DNA of 5,662 bases. Origin: Gammaproteobacteria bacterium (GTDB lineage Bacteria; Pseudomonadota; Gammaproteobacteria; Enterobacterales; Alteromonadaceae). Made by a program: the position numbers and the translations under genes. Below the pieces are notes generated by a model. That model searched no databases. It worked only from the letters and a program-made list of their open reading frames with translations, and was not told where the DNA came from. Shown piece after piece: positions 1 through 5,662 of the stretch (positions are counted from its first letter, which is position 1; each line of letters begins with the position of its first letter). Location of the stretch: positions 1 through 5,662 of the forward strand of contig JAIXSW010000099.1 of the NCBI GenBank assembly GCA_027484495.1, in the 5' to 3' direction.

Positions 1-1395
1 ATCGCGCAGGTGCTGTCGGGTTATTCGCTTGGCGGCGCCGACTTGTTACGCCGCGCTATGGGTAAAAAGAAACCCGAAGAAATGGCCAAACAGCGCGATA
101 CCTTCCAGAATGGTGCGGCGGCTAATGGCGTCGATCCAGAGTTGGCGATGAAAATCTTCGATCTGGTAGAGAAGTTTGCCGGTTACGGCTTTAACAAATC
201 GCACTCGGCCGCTTATGCGCTGGTGTCGTATCAGACACTGTGGATGAAAGCGCATTATCCGGCTGAGTTTATGGCGGCGGTGATGTCGGCGGATATGGAC
301 AACACCGACAAGATAGTGACGCTGGTTGACGAATGTGAGCATATGAAGCTCAAACTGCTGCCGCCGGATGTGAATTCGGGGCAGCATAAATTCACCGTCA
401 ACACGGATGGCCATATCGTGTATGGTATCGGTGCAATTAAAGGCGTGGGTGAAGGTCCGATCGAAGCGATTATCGAAGCGCGGGATAGTGGTGGGCCTTT
501 CCTTGATTTGTTCGATTTTTGCCATCGCGTCGATTTAAAACGGCTTAATCGCCGGGTGATTGAAAAACTGATCCTGGCCGGTGCGATGGACAGGCTCGGT
601 CCGCATCGCGCATCAACGATGGCGACGCTGGAAGAGGCGATGAAAGCCGCGGAACAGCAAGCCAAAGCGCAGGCGATGGGGCAAGATGATTTGTTTGGCT
701 CTCTCGCGCCTGAGCCGGAAAACTCGCAGCATGCTTTTAAACAAGTCCCGGTATGGCCGGATGAAGTTTGGCTTGAAGGTGAACGAGAAACGCTGGGCTT
801 GTATCTGACCGGTCACCCGATCAACCGCTATCTGGCAGAGATCCACCATTATTCGACGGCAAGGCTGGTTGACTTTACGCCGACCCGGCGCGATCAGACC
901 GTGCATGCTTGTGGCTTAGTAGTGAACGTGCGGGTTTTAATCAATAAAAAAGGCCGGCGCTGGGCTTTGGTACAACTCGACGATAAATCGGCGCGGTTAG
1001 ATGTACGTTTTTTCCCCGAACAGTTCGAGAACTTCGAGCATCTGCTGCAAAAAGACAAGGTTTTGGTGGTATCAGGACAGGTCAGCTTTGATGATTTCAG
1101 CGGTGGCCTTACAATGACCGGCCGCGAGGTGGTCGAGATCACCCAGGCCAGGGAAAAATGCCTGAAACATTTGTTTGTCAGTATTGATGCCGACAAACTC
1201 AATCCGGACAAGCTGCAACAGCTGCGGCAGGTTCTGAACGAATTTAAAGCCGGAACCGTGCCGGTCAAATTACGTTATCAGCGCCCGGAAGGCGCGGTGA
1301 CACTGGCACTCGGTACAGATTGGTGGATCACACCCACAGACGCTTTGTTGCATCAGTTAAAACAATTAGCAACAATACAACTTGAATTTAATTAG
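1..1395 (+). CDS. dnaE: DNA polymerase III subunit alpha, C-terminal part (5' end outside window)
   Basis: This is the catalytic alpha subunit of the replicative polymerase, which extends DNA at the fork as part of the Pol III core. The frame is open from base 1, so the gene enters from the left; the GTG at 10 is an internal Val codon. Only the last 464 residues are present, matching roughly E. coli residues 693-1156 of 1160. Visible segments, in fragment numbering, are the fingers region with GYGFNKSHSAAYALVSYQ (about 61-78), a Gly-rich segment GIGAIKGVGEGPIEAI (about 142-157) leading into the helix-hairpin-helix part with LNRRVIEKL, the internal beta-clamp-binding motif QDDLF (228-232, nt 682-696), an OB fold (about 286-386) and the C-terminal tau-binding tail ending in LEFN. 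The catalytic aspartates and the N-terminal PHP domain lie outside the window. No frameshift or internal stop is seen. accA follows after 17 nt, so the two are probably co-transcribed. Confidence 0.98.
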   Translation: MAQVLSGYSLGGADLLRRAMGKKKPEEMAKQRDTFQNGAAANGVDPELAMKIFDLVEKFAGYGFNKSHSAAYALVSYQTLWMKAHYPAEFMAAVMSADMDNTDKIVTLVDECEHMKLKLLPPDVNSGQHKFTVNTDGHIVYGIGAIKGVGEGPIEAIIEARDSGGPFLDLFDFCHRVDLKRLNRRVIEKLILAGAMDRLGPHRASTMATLEEAMKAAEQQAKAQAMGQDDLFGSLAPEPENSQHAFKQVPVWPDEVWLEGERETLGLYLTGHPINRYLAEIHHYSTARLVDFTPTRRDQTVHACGLVVNVRVLINKKGRRWALVQLDDKSARLDVRFFPEQFENFEHLLQKDKVLVVSGQVSFDDFSGGLTMTGREVVEITQAREKCLKHLFVSIDADKLNPDKLQQLRQVLNEFKAGTVPVKLRYQRPEGAVTLALGTDWWITPTDALLHQLKQLATIQLEFN

Positions 1396-1400
1396 GTAGG
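1394..1400 (+). promoter_or_regulatory. Ribosome binding site of accA, overlapping the dnaE stop
   Basis: The sequence AGGTAGG begins inside the dnaE TAG stop codon and ends 12 nt before the accA ATG at 1413. The spacing is somewhat long and the match to AGGAGG is imperfect. Because ribosomes finishing dnaE arrive exactly here, translational coupling or re-initiation probably helps. No promoter or terminator is visible in the 17-nt gap. Confidence 0.5.
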
Positions 1401-1412
1401 TAGTGACAGTCG

Positions 1413-2369
1413 ATGATGCTGAATTATTTAGAGTTTGAGCAACCGATTGCGGAACTTGAAGCAAAAATAGAAGAACTGCGCAAAGTCAGCCGTAATGGTG
1501 AGTTTGACCTGGGCCTCGAAGAAGAGGTGAACAAGCTCAAAGAAAAAAGTCTGACGCTGACCAAAAAGATTTTTGCAGAGTTAGGTCCATGGCAGGTTGC
1601 CCAATTAGCCCGCCATCCGCTGCGTCCTTATACGCTGGACTATATCAAACATATTTTTACCGATTTTGATGAACTGGCCGGCGACCGCGCCTTTGCCAAC
1701 GATCCGGCCATTGTTTGTGGTACTGCCCGTTTAGGCGATCGCCCGGTGATGATTATCGGTCATCAGAAAGGCCGTGATACTGCCGAGAAAATCAAACGCA
1801 ACTTCGGTATGCCGAAGCCGGAAGGTTATCGCAAAGCGCTGCGCATGTACGAAATGGCCGAACGCTTTAAAATGCCAATTATCACTTTTATCGATACGCC
1901 GGGTGCTTATCCGGGGATTGGTGCGGAAGAGCGCGGTCAAAGCGAAGCCATCGCCCGCAACCTCAAAGTGATGGCTGGCTTGAAAGTGCCGGTACTTTGT
2001 ACTGTGATTGGTGAAGGTGGTTCTGGTGGCGCATTGGCGATTGGTGTTGGCGACCAGGTCAACATGCTGCAATACAGCACCTATTCGGTCATTTCACCGG
2101 AAGGTTGTGCCTCGATTCTGTGGAAAAGCGCTGACAAGGCTCCTTTGGCGGCCGAAGCGATGGGCGTGACAGCACCGCGGATCAAAGAACTGGGGCTGAT
2201 TGATGACATCATCAATGAACCGCTTGGTGGTGCGCATCGGGCCCATGAGCAGATGGCCCAAAGTGTTAAAACAGCACTGCAACGCGACCTGGCCAAGCTG
2301 GATAAATTCTCTGTAGCCGAATTGCTGGACCGGCGCTATAAGCGTCTGATGTCCTTCGGTTATTGTTAA
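1413..2369 (+). CDS. accA: Acetyl-CoA carboxylase carboxyltransferase subunit alpha
   Basis: AccA pairs with AccD in the cytoplasm to form the carboxyltransferase that moves CO2 from carboxybiotin on AccB to acetyl-CoA, making malonyl-CoA for fatty acid synthesis. The 318-residue length is as expected (319 in E. coli). The N-terminal helical segment LNYLEFEQPIAELEAKI (3-19) is typical. The crotonase-like carboxyltransferase fold shows GHQKGRDTAEKIKRNFGMP (116-134), DTPGAYPGIGAEERGQSEAIARN (161-183), the Gly-rich oxyanion loop GEGGSGGALAIGVGD (200-214) and ISPEGCASILWKSADKAP (227-244). The protein ends in RLMSFGYC, close to the E. coli RLMSYGYA. A second ATG follows at 1416; the first is chosen because its length matches the family, but either is possible. 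It sits 17 nt after dnaE and is followed by an intrinsic terminator. Confidence 0.98.
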   Translation: MMLNYLEFEQPIAELEAKIEELRKVSRNGEFDLGLEEEVNKLKEKSLTLTKKIFAELGPWQVAQLARHPLRPYTLDYIKHIFTDFDELAGDRAFANDPAIVCGTARLGDRPVMIIGHQKGRDTAEKIKRNFGMPKPEGYRKALRMYEMAERFKMPIITFIDTPGAYPGIGAEERGQSEAIARNLKVMAGLKVPVLCTVIGEGGSGGALAIGVGDQVNMLQYSTYSVISPEGCASILWKSADKAPLAAEAMGVTAPRIKELGLIDDIINEPLGGAHRAHEQMAQSVKTALQRDLAKLDKFSVAELLDRRYKRLMSFGYC

Positions 2370-2384
2370 TTCTGCGTATTGAGG

Positions 2385-2409
2385 AAAGCCGCCGTAAGGC
2401 GGCTTTTTT
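2385..2409 (+). terminator. Intrinsic terminator after accA
   Basis: The arm AGCCGCC (2387-2393) pairs perfectly with GGCGGCT (2398-2404) around a GTAA loop. Two more A-T pairs extend the stem to 9 bp (2385-2406). A run of six T (2404-2409) follows. It lies 15 nt after the accA stop and ends 6 nt before the first possible tilS start codon. It should end the dnaE-accA transcript, with some read-through possibly supplying tilS. Confidence 0.9.
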
Positions 2410-2415
2410 ATCACC

Positions 2416-3837
2416 ATGACCCAACAGCCGGCCGACGAATTGTCTGCAAATGCACCACCTGCGAATGAACTGCCCGCGCATGACGTGCAGATGCATGTAT
2501 TGCAGCAACGGCTGCAGCAGGCGGTATTGGATGCAGTTCATGCGGTGCCAGCCCGTCAGGTGCTACTCGCACTGAGTGGCGGCCTGGATTCAATGGTGTT
2601 GCTGCATCTGTTGGCAAGCTTGCAGCAAAAAGCCGGCTTTTGTTTAAAGGTCGCCCATGTCCATCATGGCTTGCAGGCGCAGGCCGACGAGTGGGCGGTA
2701 TTTTGTCAGGCGCAGGCAGTAGCTCTACAGGTCGACTTTCAACTCTGCCGGGTCCAGCTAGCTGATCCGGCGCGCAATATCGAACAACAGGCCCGCACCT
2801 TGCGCTATCAGGCGCTGGCAGAGTTACTGACGCCAGACACTGTGCTGATGACCGCGCACCACGCTGACGATCAGCTGGAAACGGTGTTATTGGCGCTCAA
2901 ACGCGGCAGTGGGTTGCACGGGCTTGCCGCGATTGCCGCACAAAAGCCTGTTGCCGGTACTCAGTTGGTGCGGCCACTGCTATCGTTTAGCCGCACTGAG
3001 CTGGAACAATATGCGCAAGCGCAGCAGCTGGCTTTTGTCACAGATCCCAGCAATCAGGATGATAGTTTCGATCGGAATTTCCTGCGCCAGCACGTGCTGC
3101 CATTATTGCAGCAACGTTTTCCGGCGATCAGCCAGACCACTGCCCGCAGTTGTCAGTTATTACAGCAAAGTCTTGAATACCAGCAACAACAGCTGGCTAC
3201 TGAGCTGACGCAAGTGCTGCGCCACGGCCAACTGGATTTAACCCGGCTTGCACAACTCGACAATCCGGCGCGCGACTTATTACTCAGGCACTTCCTCAGC
3301 CGCTATGACCTGACGCCGTCTGCCGAACAAACCCGTGAGTTTGTGCAGAGCTTTTTATTGGCTAAAACGGATGCACAGCCGCAGCTGCAGTGGGGCGACT
3401 GGCAATTGCGCCGCTTTGACGGTTTGTTGTACCTGCTTGATCAAAAAGCTCAGCAGCAAGCTGCGGAACCACCGGCAGAGGGGGCGTTGTTGATGCCAGA
3501 GTTATCACTCAATTGGCGGCACTGGCAGTTTTTATGGAATAGTGATGCAAAGGCACCTGATGCGACCTGGTCCAGCTTACCGCTGGCAGTGCCTTTGGCA
3601 GCGCAGCTGCGGCTGACGACGGGTCAGCTCAATCAACGTTTTGCAGCTGTCGGCAACGTGCACAGTAAAGCGCTAAAAGACTGGTGTAAGCAGTGGAAAG
3701 TGCCGCCCTGGCGACGTGGCTCCATGCCGTTTATCATCGCCGGACAGCAAAACACAGTCGTCGCAGTGCCTGGTTTTGCCAGTCATTGCACGGCAGCACA
3801 AGCGGTTAGCTGGCTGCATTTTAAAGCGGAAATTTAA
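2416..3837 (+). CDS. tilS: tRNA(Ile)-lysidine synthase
   Basis: TilS uses ATP and lysine to convert C34 of tRNA-Ile(CAU) to lysidine, so that it reads AUA and is charged with Ile; it is normally essential. The N-type ATP pyrophosphatase domain has the PP-loop SGGLDS (54-59), HVHHGL (81-86), TAHHADDQLETVLLALKRGSG (146-166) and the family signature DPSNQDDSFDRNFLR (210-224). Later parts match the TilS C-terminal domains, including LKDWCKQWKVPPWRR (420-434). At 473 residues it is longer than E. coli TilS (432), mainly because about 30 extra residues precede the PP-loop. The ATG at 2416 has no good Shine-Dalgarno sequence; an in-frame ATG at 2491 (residue 26) would remove most of the excess but also lacks one. 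An in-frame TAA at 2395 rules out any earlier start. The protein is notably rich in Gln and Ala. Function is secure; the start is uncertain. Confidence 0.96.
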   Translation: MTQQPADELSANAPPANELPAHDVQMHVLQQRLQQAVLDAVHAVPARQVLLALSGGLDSMVLLHLLASLQQKAGFCLKVAHVHHGLQAQADEWAVFCQAQAVALQVDFQLCRVQLADPARNIEQQARTLRYQALAELLTPDTVLMTAHHADDQLETVLLALKRGSGLHGLAAIAAQKPVAGTQLVRPLLSFSRTELEQYAQAQQLAFVTDPSNQDDSFDRNFLRQHVLPLLQQRFPAISQTTARSCQLLQQSLEYQQQQLATELTQVLRHGQLDLTRLAQLDNPARDLLLRHFLSRYDLTPSAEQTREFVQSFLLAKTDAQPQLQWGDWQLRRFDGLLYLLDQKAQQQAAEPPAEGALLMPELSLNWRHWQFLWNSDAKAPDATWSSLPLAVPLAAQLRLTTGQLNQRFAAVGNVHSKALKDWCKQWKVPPWRRGSMPFIIAGQQNTVVAVPGFASHCTAAQAVSWLHFKAEI

Positions 3838-3838
3838 T

Positions 3839-4777
3839 TCAGGCGTTCATCACTTCTGCGGTCGACTTCGCGTGGATGGTGGCAGTGCGTACCGCATTTT
3901 TACCACTCTGCTTGGCGTCATATAACGCCGAATCGGCCCGATTAAACAAAGTTTGGGTGGTTTCTTCCGCTTGGTGGGAAGCTAAACCCGCGCTGGCAGA
4001 TACACCAAATTTGACACAAATATGGTGCTGGCTAATGGCCTTCACCAGGCGATGTGCAACCAATTCAGCGCTTTGAGCATCTTCTGCAGTTAATAACACG
4101 GCAAATTCGTCACCACCAAAGCGGAACAAATTATCACTGGCACGCAGTGTACAGCGCATGGCGTCTGCGACGGCCAGCAACACTTCGTCACCGGCATGGT
4201 GGCCGAAGTTGTCATTCACTTGTTTAAAGTTGTCCAAATCTAACAGGATCAGCACCATCGGCTGTTGCTTGCGCTCCGTCAGCTGCAGCGCTTTTTGGAT
4301 CGCATCGTCAAAATACCGGCGATTGCCGAGGCCCGTCAGCGTATCACGCAGGGCGAGTTGCTGGAGCCGGGTGACAATCAACGCGTTGCGCAGCGGGAAC
4401 AGCCATTGTTGTTCCAATTCCAGCAATTTGCGTTGTTGCATCGGACTGACCGGCAGTTCACTCTGATAAATCAGTTCAGCCAGACATTGTTCATTCAGCA
4501 CCAGCATACTGCGGTATTCATGCGGGCCATTGCTGGAACCGGCGGCCTTAAACTCGCCGACGGCGGTGCACAGCTGCATTGCCGTCAATGGCAGAATTTT
4601 GCCGGCGGCCATCGAGAACATCTGCAATTGCTGGTTCAGTTCCAGCGTGGTTTGCAGTTGTTCCGGCAACGCCGAACCCAGTTTATTGGCGACGGCGGAC
4701 CACAACGGGCTGCTGGTAATGCCGGCATAGCTGGGCACATGTTGTAATGACATATCGGAAAAGCTGAACATTTCCAT
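3839..4777 (-). CDS. GGDEF-domain diguanylate cyclase, soluble
   Basis: This 312-residue protein is predicted to make cyclic di-GMP from two GTP. The C-terminal GGDEF domain (about 141-298) is complete: DTLTGLGNRR (145-154), the metal-binding LLDLDNFKQVND (178-189, first Asp D180), GHHAGD (192-197), the signature GGDEF (221-225), and ADSALYDAKQSGKN (281-294). The inhibitory site RASD (212-215) lies exactly five residues before GGDEF, so feedback inhibition by c-di-GMP is expected. There is no EAL domain. Residues 1-140 show no signal peptide or transmembrane segment. They look helical, with a stretch around LLELEQQWLFPLRNALI (118-134) leading into the GGDEF domain; this resembles the small, possibly GAF-like sensor regions of some gammaproteobacterial cyclases, but I cannot name the ligand. 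The start at 4777 is backed by AGGGAG at 6-nt spacing. A sigma-54-like promoter lies upstream. The stop codon is 1 nt from that of convergent tilS. Confidence 0.95.
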   Translation of the reverse strand: MEMFSFSDMSLQHVPSYAGITSSPLWSAVANKLGSALPEQLQTTLELNQQLQMFSMAAGKILPLTAMQLCTAVGEFKAAGSSNGPHEYRSMLVLNEQCLAELIYQSELPVSPMQQRKLLELEQQWLFPLRNALIVTRLQQLALRDTLTGLGNRRYFDDAIQKALQLTERKQQPMVLILLDLDNFKQVNDNFGHHAGDEVLLAVADAMRCTLRASDNLFRFGGDEFAVLLTAEDAQSAELVAHRLVKAISQHHICVKFGVSASAGLASHQAEETTQTLFNRADSALYDAKQSGKNAVRTATIHAKSTAEVMNA

Positions 4778-4783
4778 CAGCGA

Positions 4784-4789
4784 CTCCCT
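4784..4789 (-). promoter_or_regulatory. Ribosome binding site of the GGDEF gene
   Basis: On the minus strand AGGGAG lies 6 nt before the ATG at 4777. This strongly supports that start over the second in-frame ATG at 4771. Confidence 0.8.
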
Positions 4790-4811
4790 GATGTGGATAA
4801 TAGTTCAGCAA

Positions 4812-4827
4812 AGCATGTTTTGTGCCA
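4812..4827 (-). promoter_or_regulatory. Putative sigma-54 (-24/-12) promoter of the GGDEF gene
   Basis: The minus strand reads TGGCACAAAACATGCT. Compared with the sigma-54 consensus TGGCAC-N5-TTGCW, the whole -24 hexamer matches, the GG and GC dinucleotides are at the required spacing, and only the first T of the -12 block differs. Counting from the -12 C (4813), transcription would begin near 4801, giving a leader of about 24 nt that contains the AGGGAG ribosome site. The position in a short intergenic region, correctly oriented before a regulatory gene, adds weight. I saw no convincing sigma-70 pair in the same region. The site is seen in the sequence; its use is inferred. Confidence 0.6.
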
Positions 4828-4879
4828 CTCAGCGTAAGTGGTTGTTTAGCAATGATAATGTATAAAAGTGACGTCCGAT

Positions 4880-4889
4880 AACCATGGTT
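4880..4889. repeat. 10-nt perfect palindrome AACCATGGTT
   Basis: A perfect inverted repeat centred about 83 nt upstream of the predicted GGDEF transcription start and 3 nt from a second, larger palindrome. It could be an operator or activator half of a composite site. A 10-nt palindrome can also arise by chance. Confidence 0.35.
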
Positions 4890-4892
4890 GTA

Positions 4893-4910
4893 GCGGCAGC
4901 ATGCTGCCGC
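4893..4910. repeat. 18-nt perfect palindrome between the phospholipase and GGDEF genes
   Basis: GCGGCAGCATGCTGCCGC is identical to its own reverse complement. As RNA it would fold into a 7-bp GC-rich stem with a CATG loop. It begins 6 nt after the stop of the minus-strand phospholipase gene, so it may be a 3' hairpin that stabilises or ends that transcript. No T run follows on the minus strand, so it is not a standard intrinsic terminator. It also lies about 100 nt upstream of the predicted sigma-54 start, a usual distance for an enhancer-binding site. I cannot decide between these roles. Confidence 0.55.
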
Positions 4911-4916
4911 AGATGA

Positions 4917-5662
4917 CTAATTTTTGGCGGCGAGGAAAGTCATCAGGTCGTCCATTTGTACCATGGCGTCCTGATAACCCAGTTCAATTAAGCGTTTGGT
5001 AAAGCTTTTCTCAAACAGCAGATAACTGGCTAGGCTTGAGTCAGAATGTTGTTTGATGCCGATGTTGCGCAACAACGAACGTATTGCCATCGGCAGCGCC
5101 AGAAAATGCTCGCTGGCCAGCGCATTAAAATTCACCGACGGATTGATCAGGTAACTGTGTACCGGTTTGAGTTCGGTCTCGATGTTGTGTTGCTGCAACG
5201 TCTCCAGTGTTTTGTTCACCCGTTGCATCCGTTCCAAATCGGCATTGAGCGTGTCAGAAAATATACTGTCGAGCAAATGGCCGGCAATGGTGGACAGGTT
5301 CGGGTGATGGGGCATTTGCTGCAAATGTTCGCGCCGGCGGGGCTGCTCCAGACCGACGATCAGGATCCGGTCCGCGCCTAAATGGATCGGCGCGCTGAGC
5401 GGCGCCAGTTGATTGACAGAGCCATCGCCAAAGTACTGCTGATTGATGCGCACCGATGGCATCACCAACGGAATGGCGGCGGAGGCCATCAAATGGTGAA
5501 TGCCCAGCAATGTGCGTTGACCACAACGGCGCGAACGCTGCCATTCGCTGGCATTACGGCTTTGAAAAAAGGTAATCGAATCACCACTGTTGTAGCAACT
5601 GGCAGTAACGGACACGCTGTCGAGATAGCCGCCCATGATATTGCGGTCCAGCCGTTTTAAAT
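4917..5662 (-). CDS. Patatin-like phospholipase family protein (5' end outside window)
   Basis: This is a predicted serine acyl hydrolase acting on lipids. The frame stays open to the window edge, with RLDRNI preceding the first Met at 5636, so that Met is internal and the N-terminal part with the expected GxSxG nucleophile is missing. Numbering from that Met, conserved family segments are TASCYNSGDSITFFQSR (11-27), HHLMASAAIPLVMPSVRIN (47-65) and YFGDGSVNQLAPLSAPIHLGADRILIV (68-94). Asp71 in DGS is the expected second residue of the Ser-Asp catalytic dyad. The C-terminal region (about 95-239) is helical, with no signal or membrane segment visible. I recall similar proteins of about 350-400 residues in gammaproteobacteria, usually without a gene name or proven substrate. 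The GGDEF gene lies 139 nt downstream on the same strand, apparently with its own promoter. Confidence 0.88.
   Translation of the reverse strand, partial: LKRLDRNIMGGYLDSVSVTASCYNSGDSITFFQSRNASEWQRSRRCGQRTLLGIHHLMASAAIPLVMPSVRINQQYFGDGSVNQLAPLSAPIHLGADRILIVGLEQPRRREHLQQMPHHPNLSTIAGHLLDSIFSDTLNADLERMQRVNKTLETLQQHNIETELKPVHSYLINPSVNFNALASEHFLALPMAIRSLLRNIGIKQHSDSSLASYLLFEKSFTKRLIELGYQDAMVQMDDLMTFLAAKN

Noticed and set aside
46..525. 159-codon minus-strand open frame opposite dnaE
   Set aside because: It lies wholly within highly conserved dnaE coding sequence; its translation is rich in His and Arg and has no family resemblance.
1731..2072. Minus-strand open frame opposite accA
   Set aside because: The + strand is unambiguous accA across this stretch, and the antisense translation shows no motif.
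3716..3925. Small + strand open frame spanning the tilS/GGDEF junction
   Set aside because: It overlaps the tilS C-terminal domain in another frame and the GGDEF 3' end antisense; it has no ribosome site or recognisable product.
4265..4747. 160-codon open frame on the + strand, antisense to the GGDEF gene
   Set aside because: The opposite strand encodes a clear full-length GGDEF protein with all motifs and a good ribosome site. This translation is rich in Gln and Arg with no recognisable motif, typical of a shadow frame.
4778..4880. Sigma-70 promoter for the GGDEF gene, for example a TATTAT -10 near the predicted start
   Set aside because: No acceptable -35 hexamer lies 16-18 nt upstream of the TATTAT-like sequence; the sigma-54 match is far better.
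5046..5381. + strand open frame opposite the phospholipase gene
   Set aside because: The minus strand carries conserved patatin-family segments through this interval; the + frame is a shadow.
5634..5636. ATG on the minus strand as the true phospholipase start
   Set aside because: The frame continues upstream with plausible family sequence, and the product from this Met would lack the GxSxG nucleophile region. The gene is cut by the window edge, not naturally short.
1..5662. Insertion sequence, prophage, CRISPR, tRNA or defence-system content
   Set aside because: No transposase or integrase frame, terminal or direct repeats, regularly spaced repeats or tRNA cloverleaf were seen; all coding space is accounted for by five recognisable genes.

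Overview
This is a stretch of gammaproteobacterial chromosome that is mostly housekeeping. The first three genes are all on the + strand: the 3' part of dnaE, then accA, then tilS. Their proteins align closely with what I recall of the E. coli products, for example the DnaE fingers and clamp-binding segment and the AccA oxyanion loop. In E. coli, ldcC and another small gene lie between accA and tilS; here tilS follows accA directly, an arrangement I associate with non-enteric gammaproteobacteria (Alteromonadales-like and relatives). I cannot name a genus from this window. No mobile element, CRISPR array, tRNA or rRNA is visible.

Layout: 1-1395 is the C-terminal 464 codons of the DNA polymerase III alpha subunit. 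A 17-nt gap leads to accA (1413-2369), so dnaE and accA look co-transcribed. A clean intrinsic terminator (2385-2409) follows accA and ends only 6 nt before the first possible tilS start (2416-3837). tilS converges with a minus-strand gene at 3839-4777, the two stop codons being one nucleotide apart. That gene encodes a soluble GGDEF diguanylate cyclase with intact catalytic and inhibitory sites. A 139-nt intergenic region (4778-4916) separates it from an upstream minus-strand gene (4917-5662, 5' end beyond the window) encoding a patatin-like phospholipase.

The most interesting part is the 139-nt intergenic region. On the minus strand it has a near-consensus sigma-54 (-24/-12) element at 4812-4827. 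From this element a start site near 4801 is predicted, giving a leader of about 24 nt that carries a good Shine-Dalgarno sequence correctly spaced from the cyclase start codon. About 83 and 100 nt upstream of the predicted start lie two perfect palindromes (10 and 18 nt), where enhancer-binding sites for a sigma-54 activator would be expected; the larger one could instead be a 3' hairpin of the phospholipase gene. I infer that this cyclase may be under sigma-54 control, which would tie c-di-GMP synthesis to a specific activator (flagellar, nitrogen or other).

Functionally, dnaE (replication), accA (the first committed step of fatty acid synthesis) and tilS (decoding of AUA codons) are core genes sharing a neighbourhood rather than a pathway. 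The minus-strand pair is accessory: a c-di-GMP signalling enzyme and a lipid acyl hydrolase with no evident functional link. I see no convincing sign of an entirely new system.
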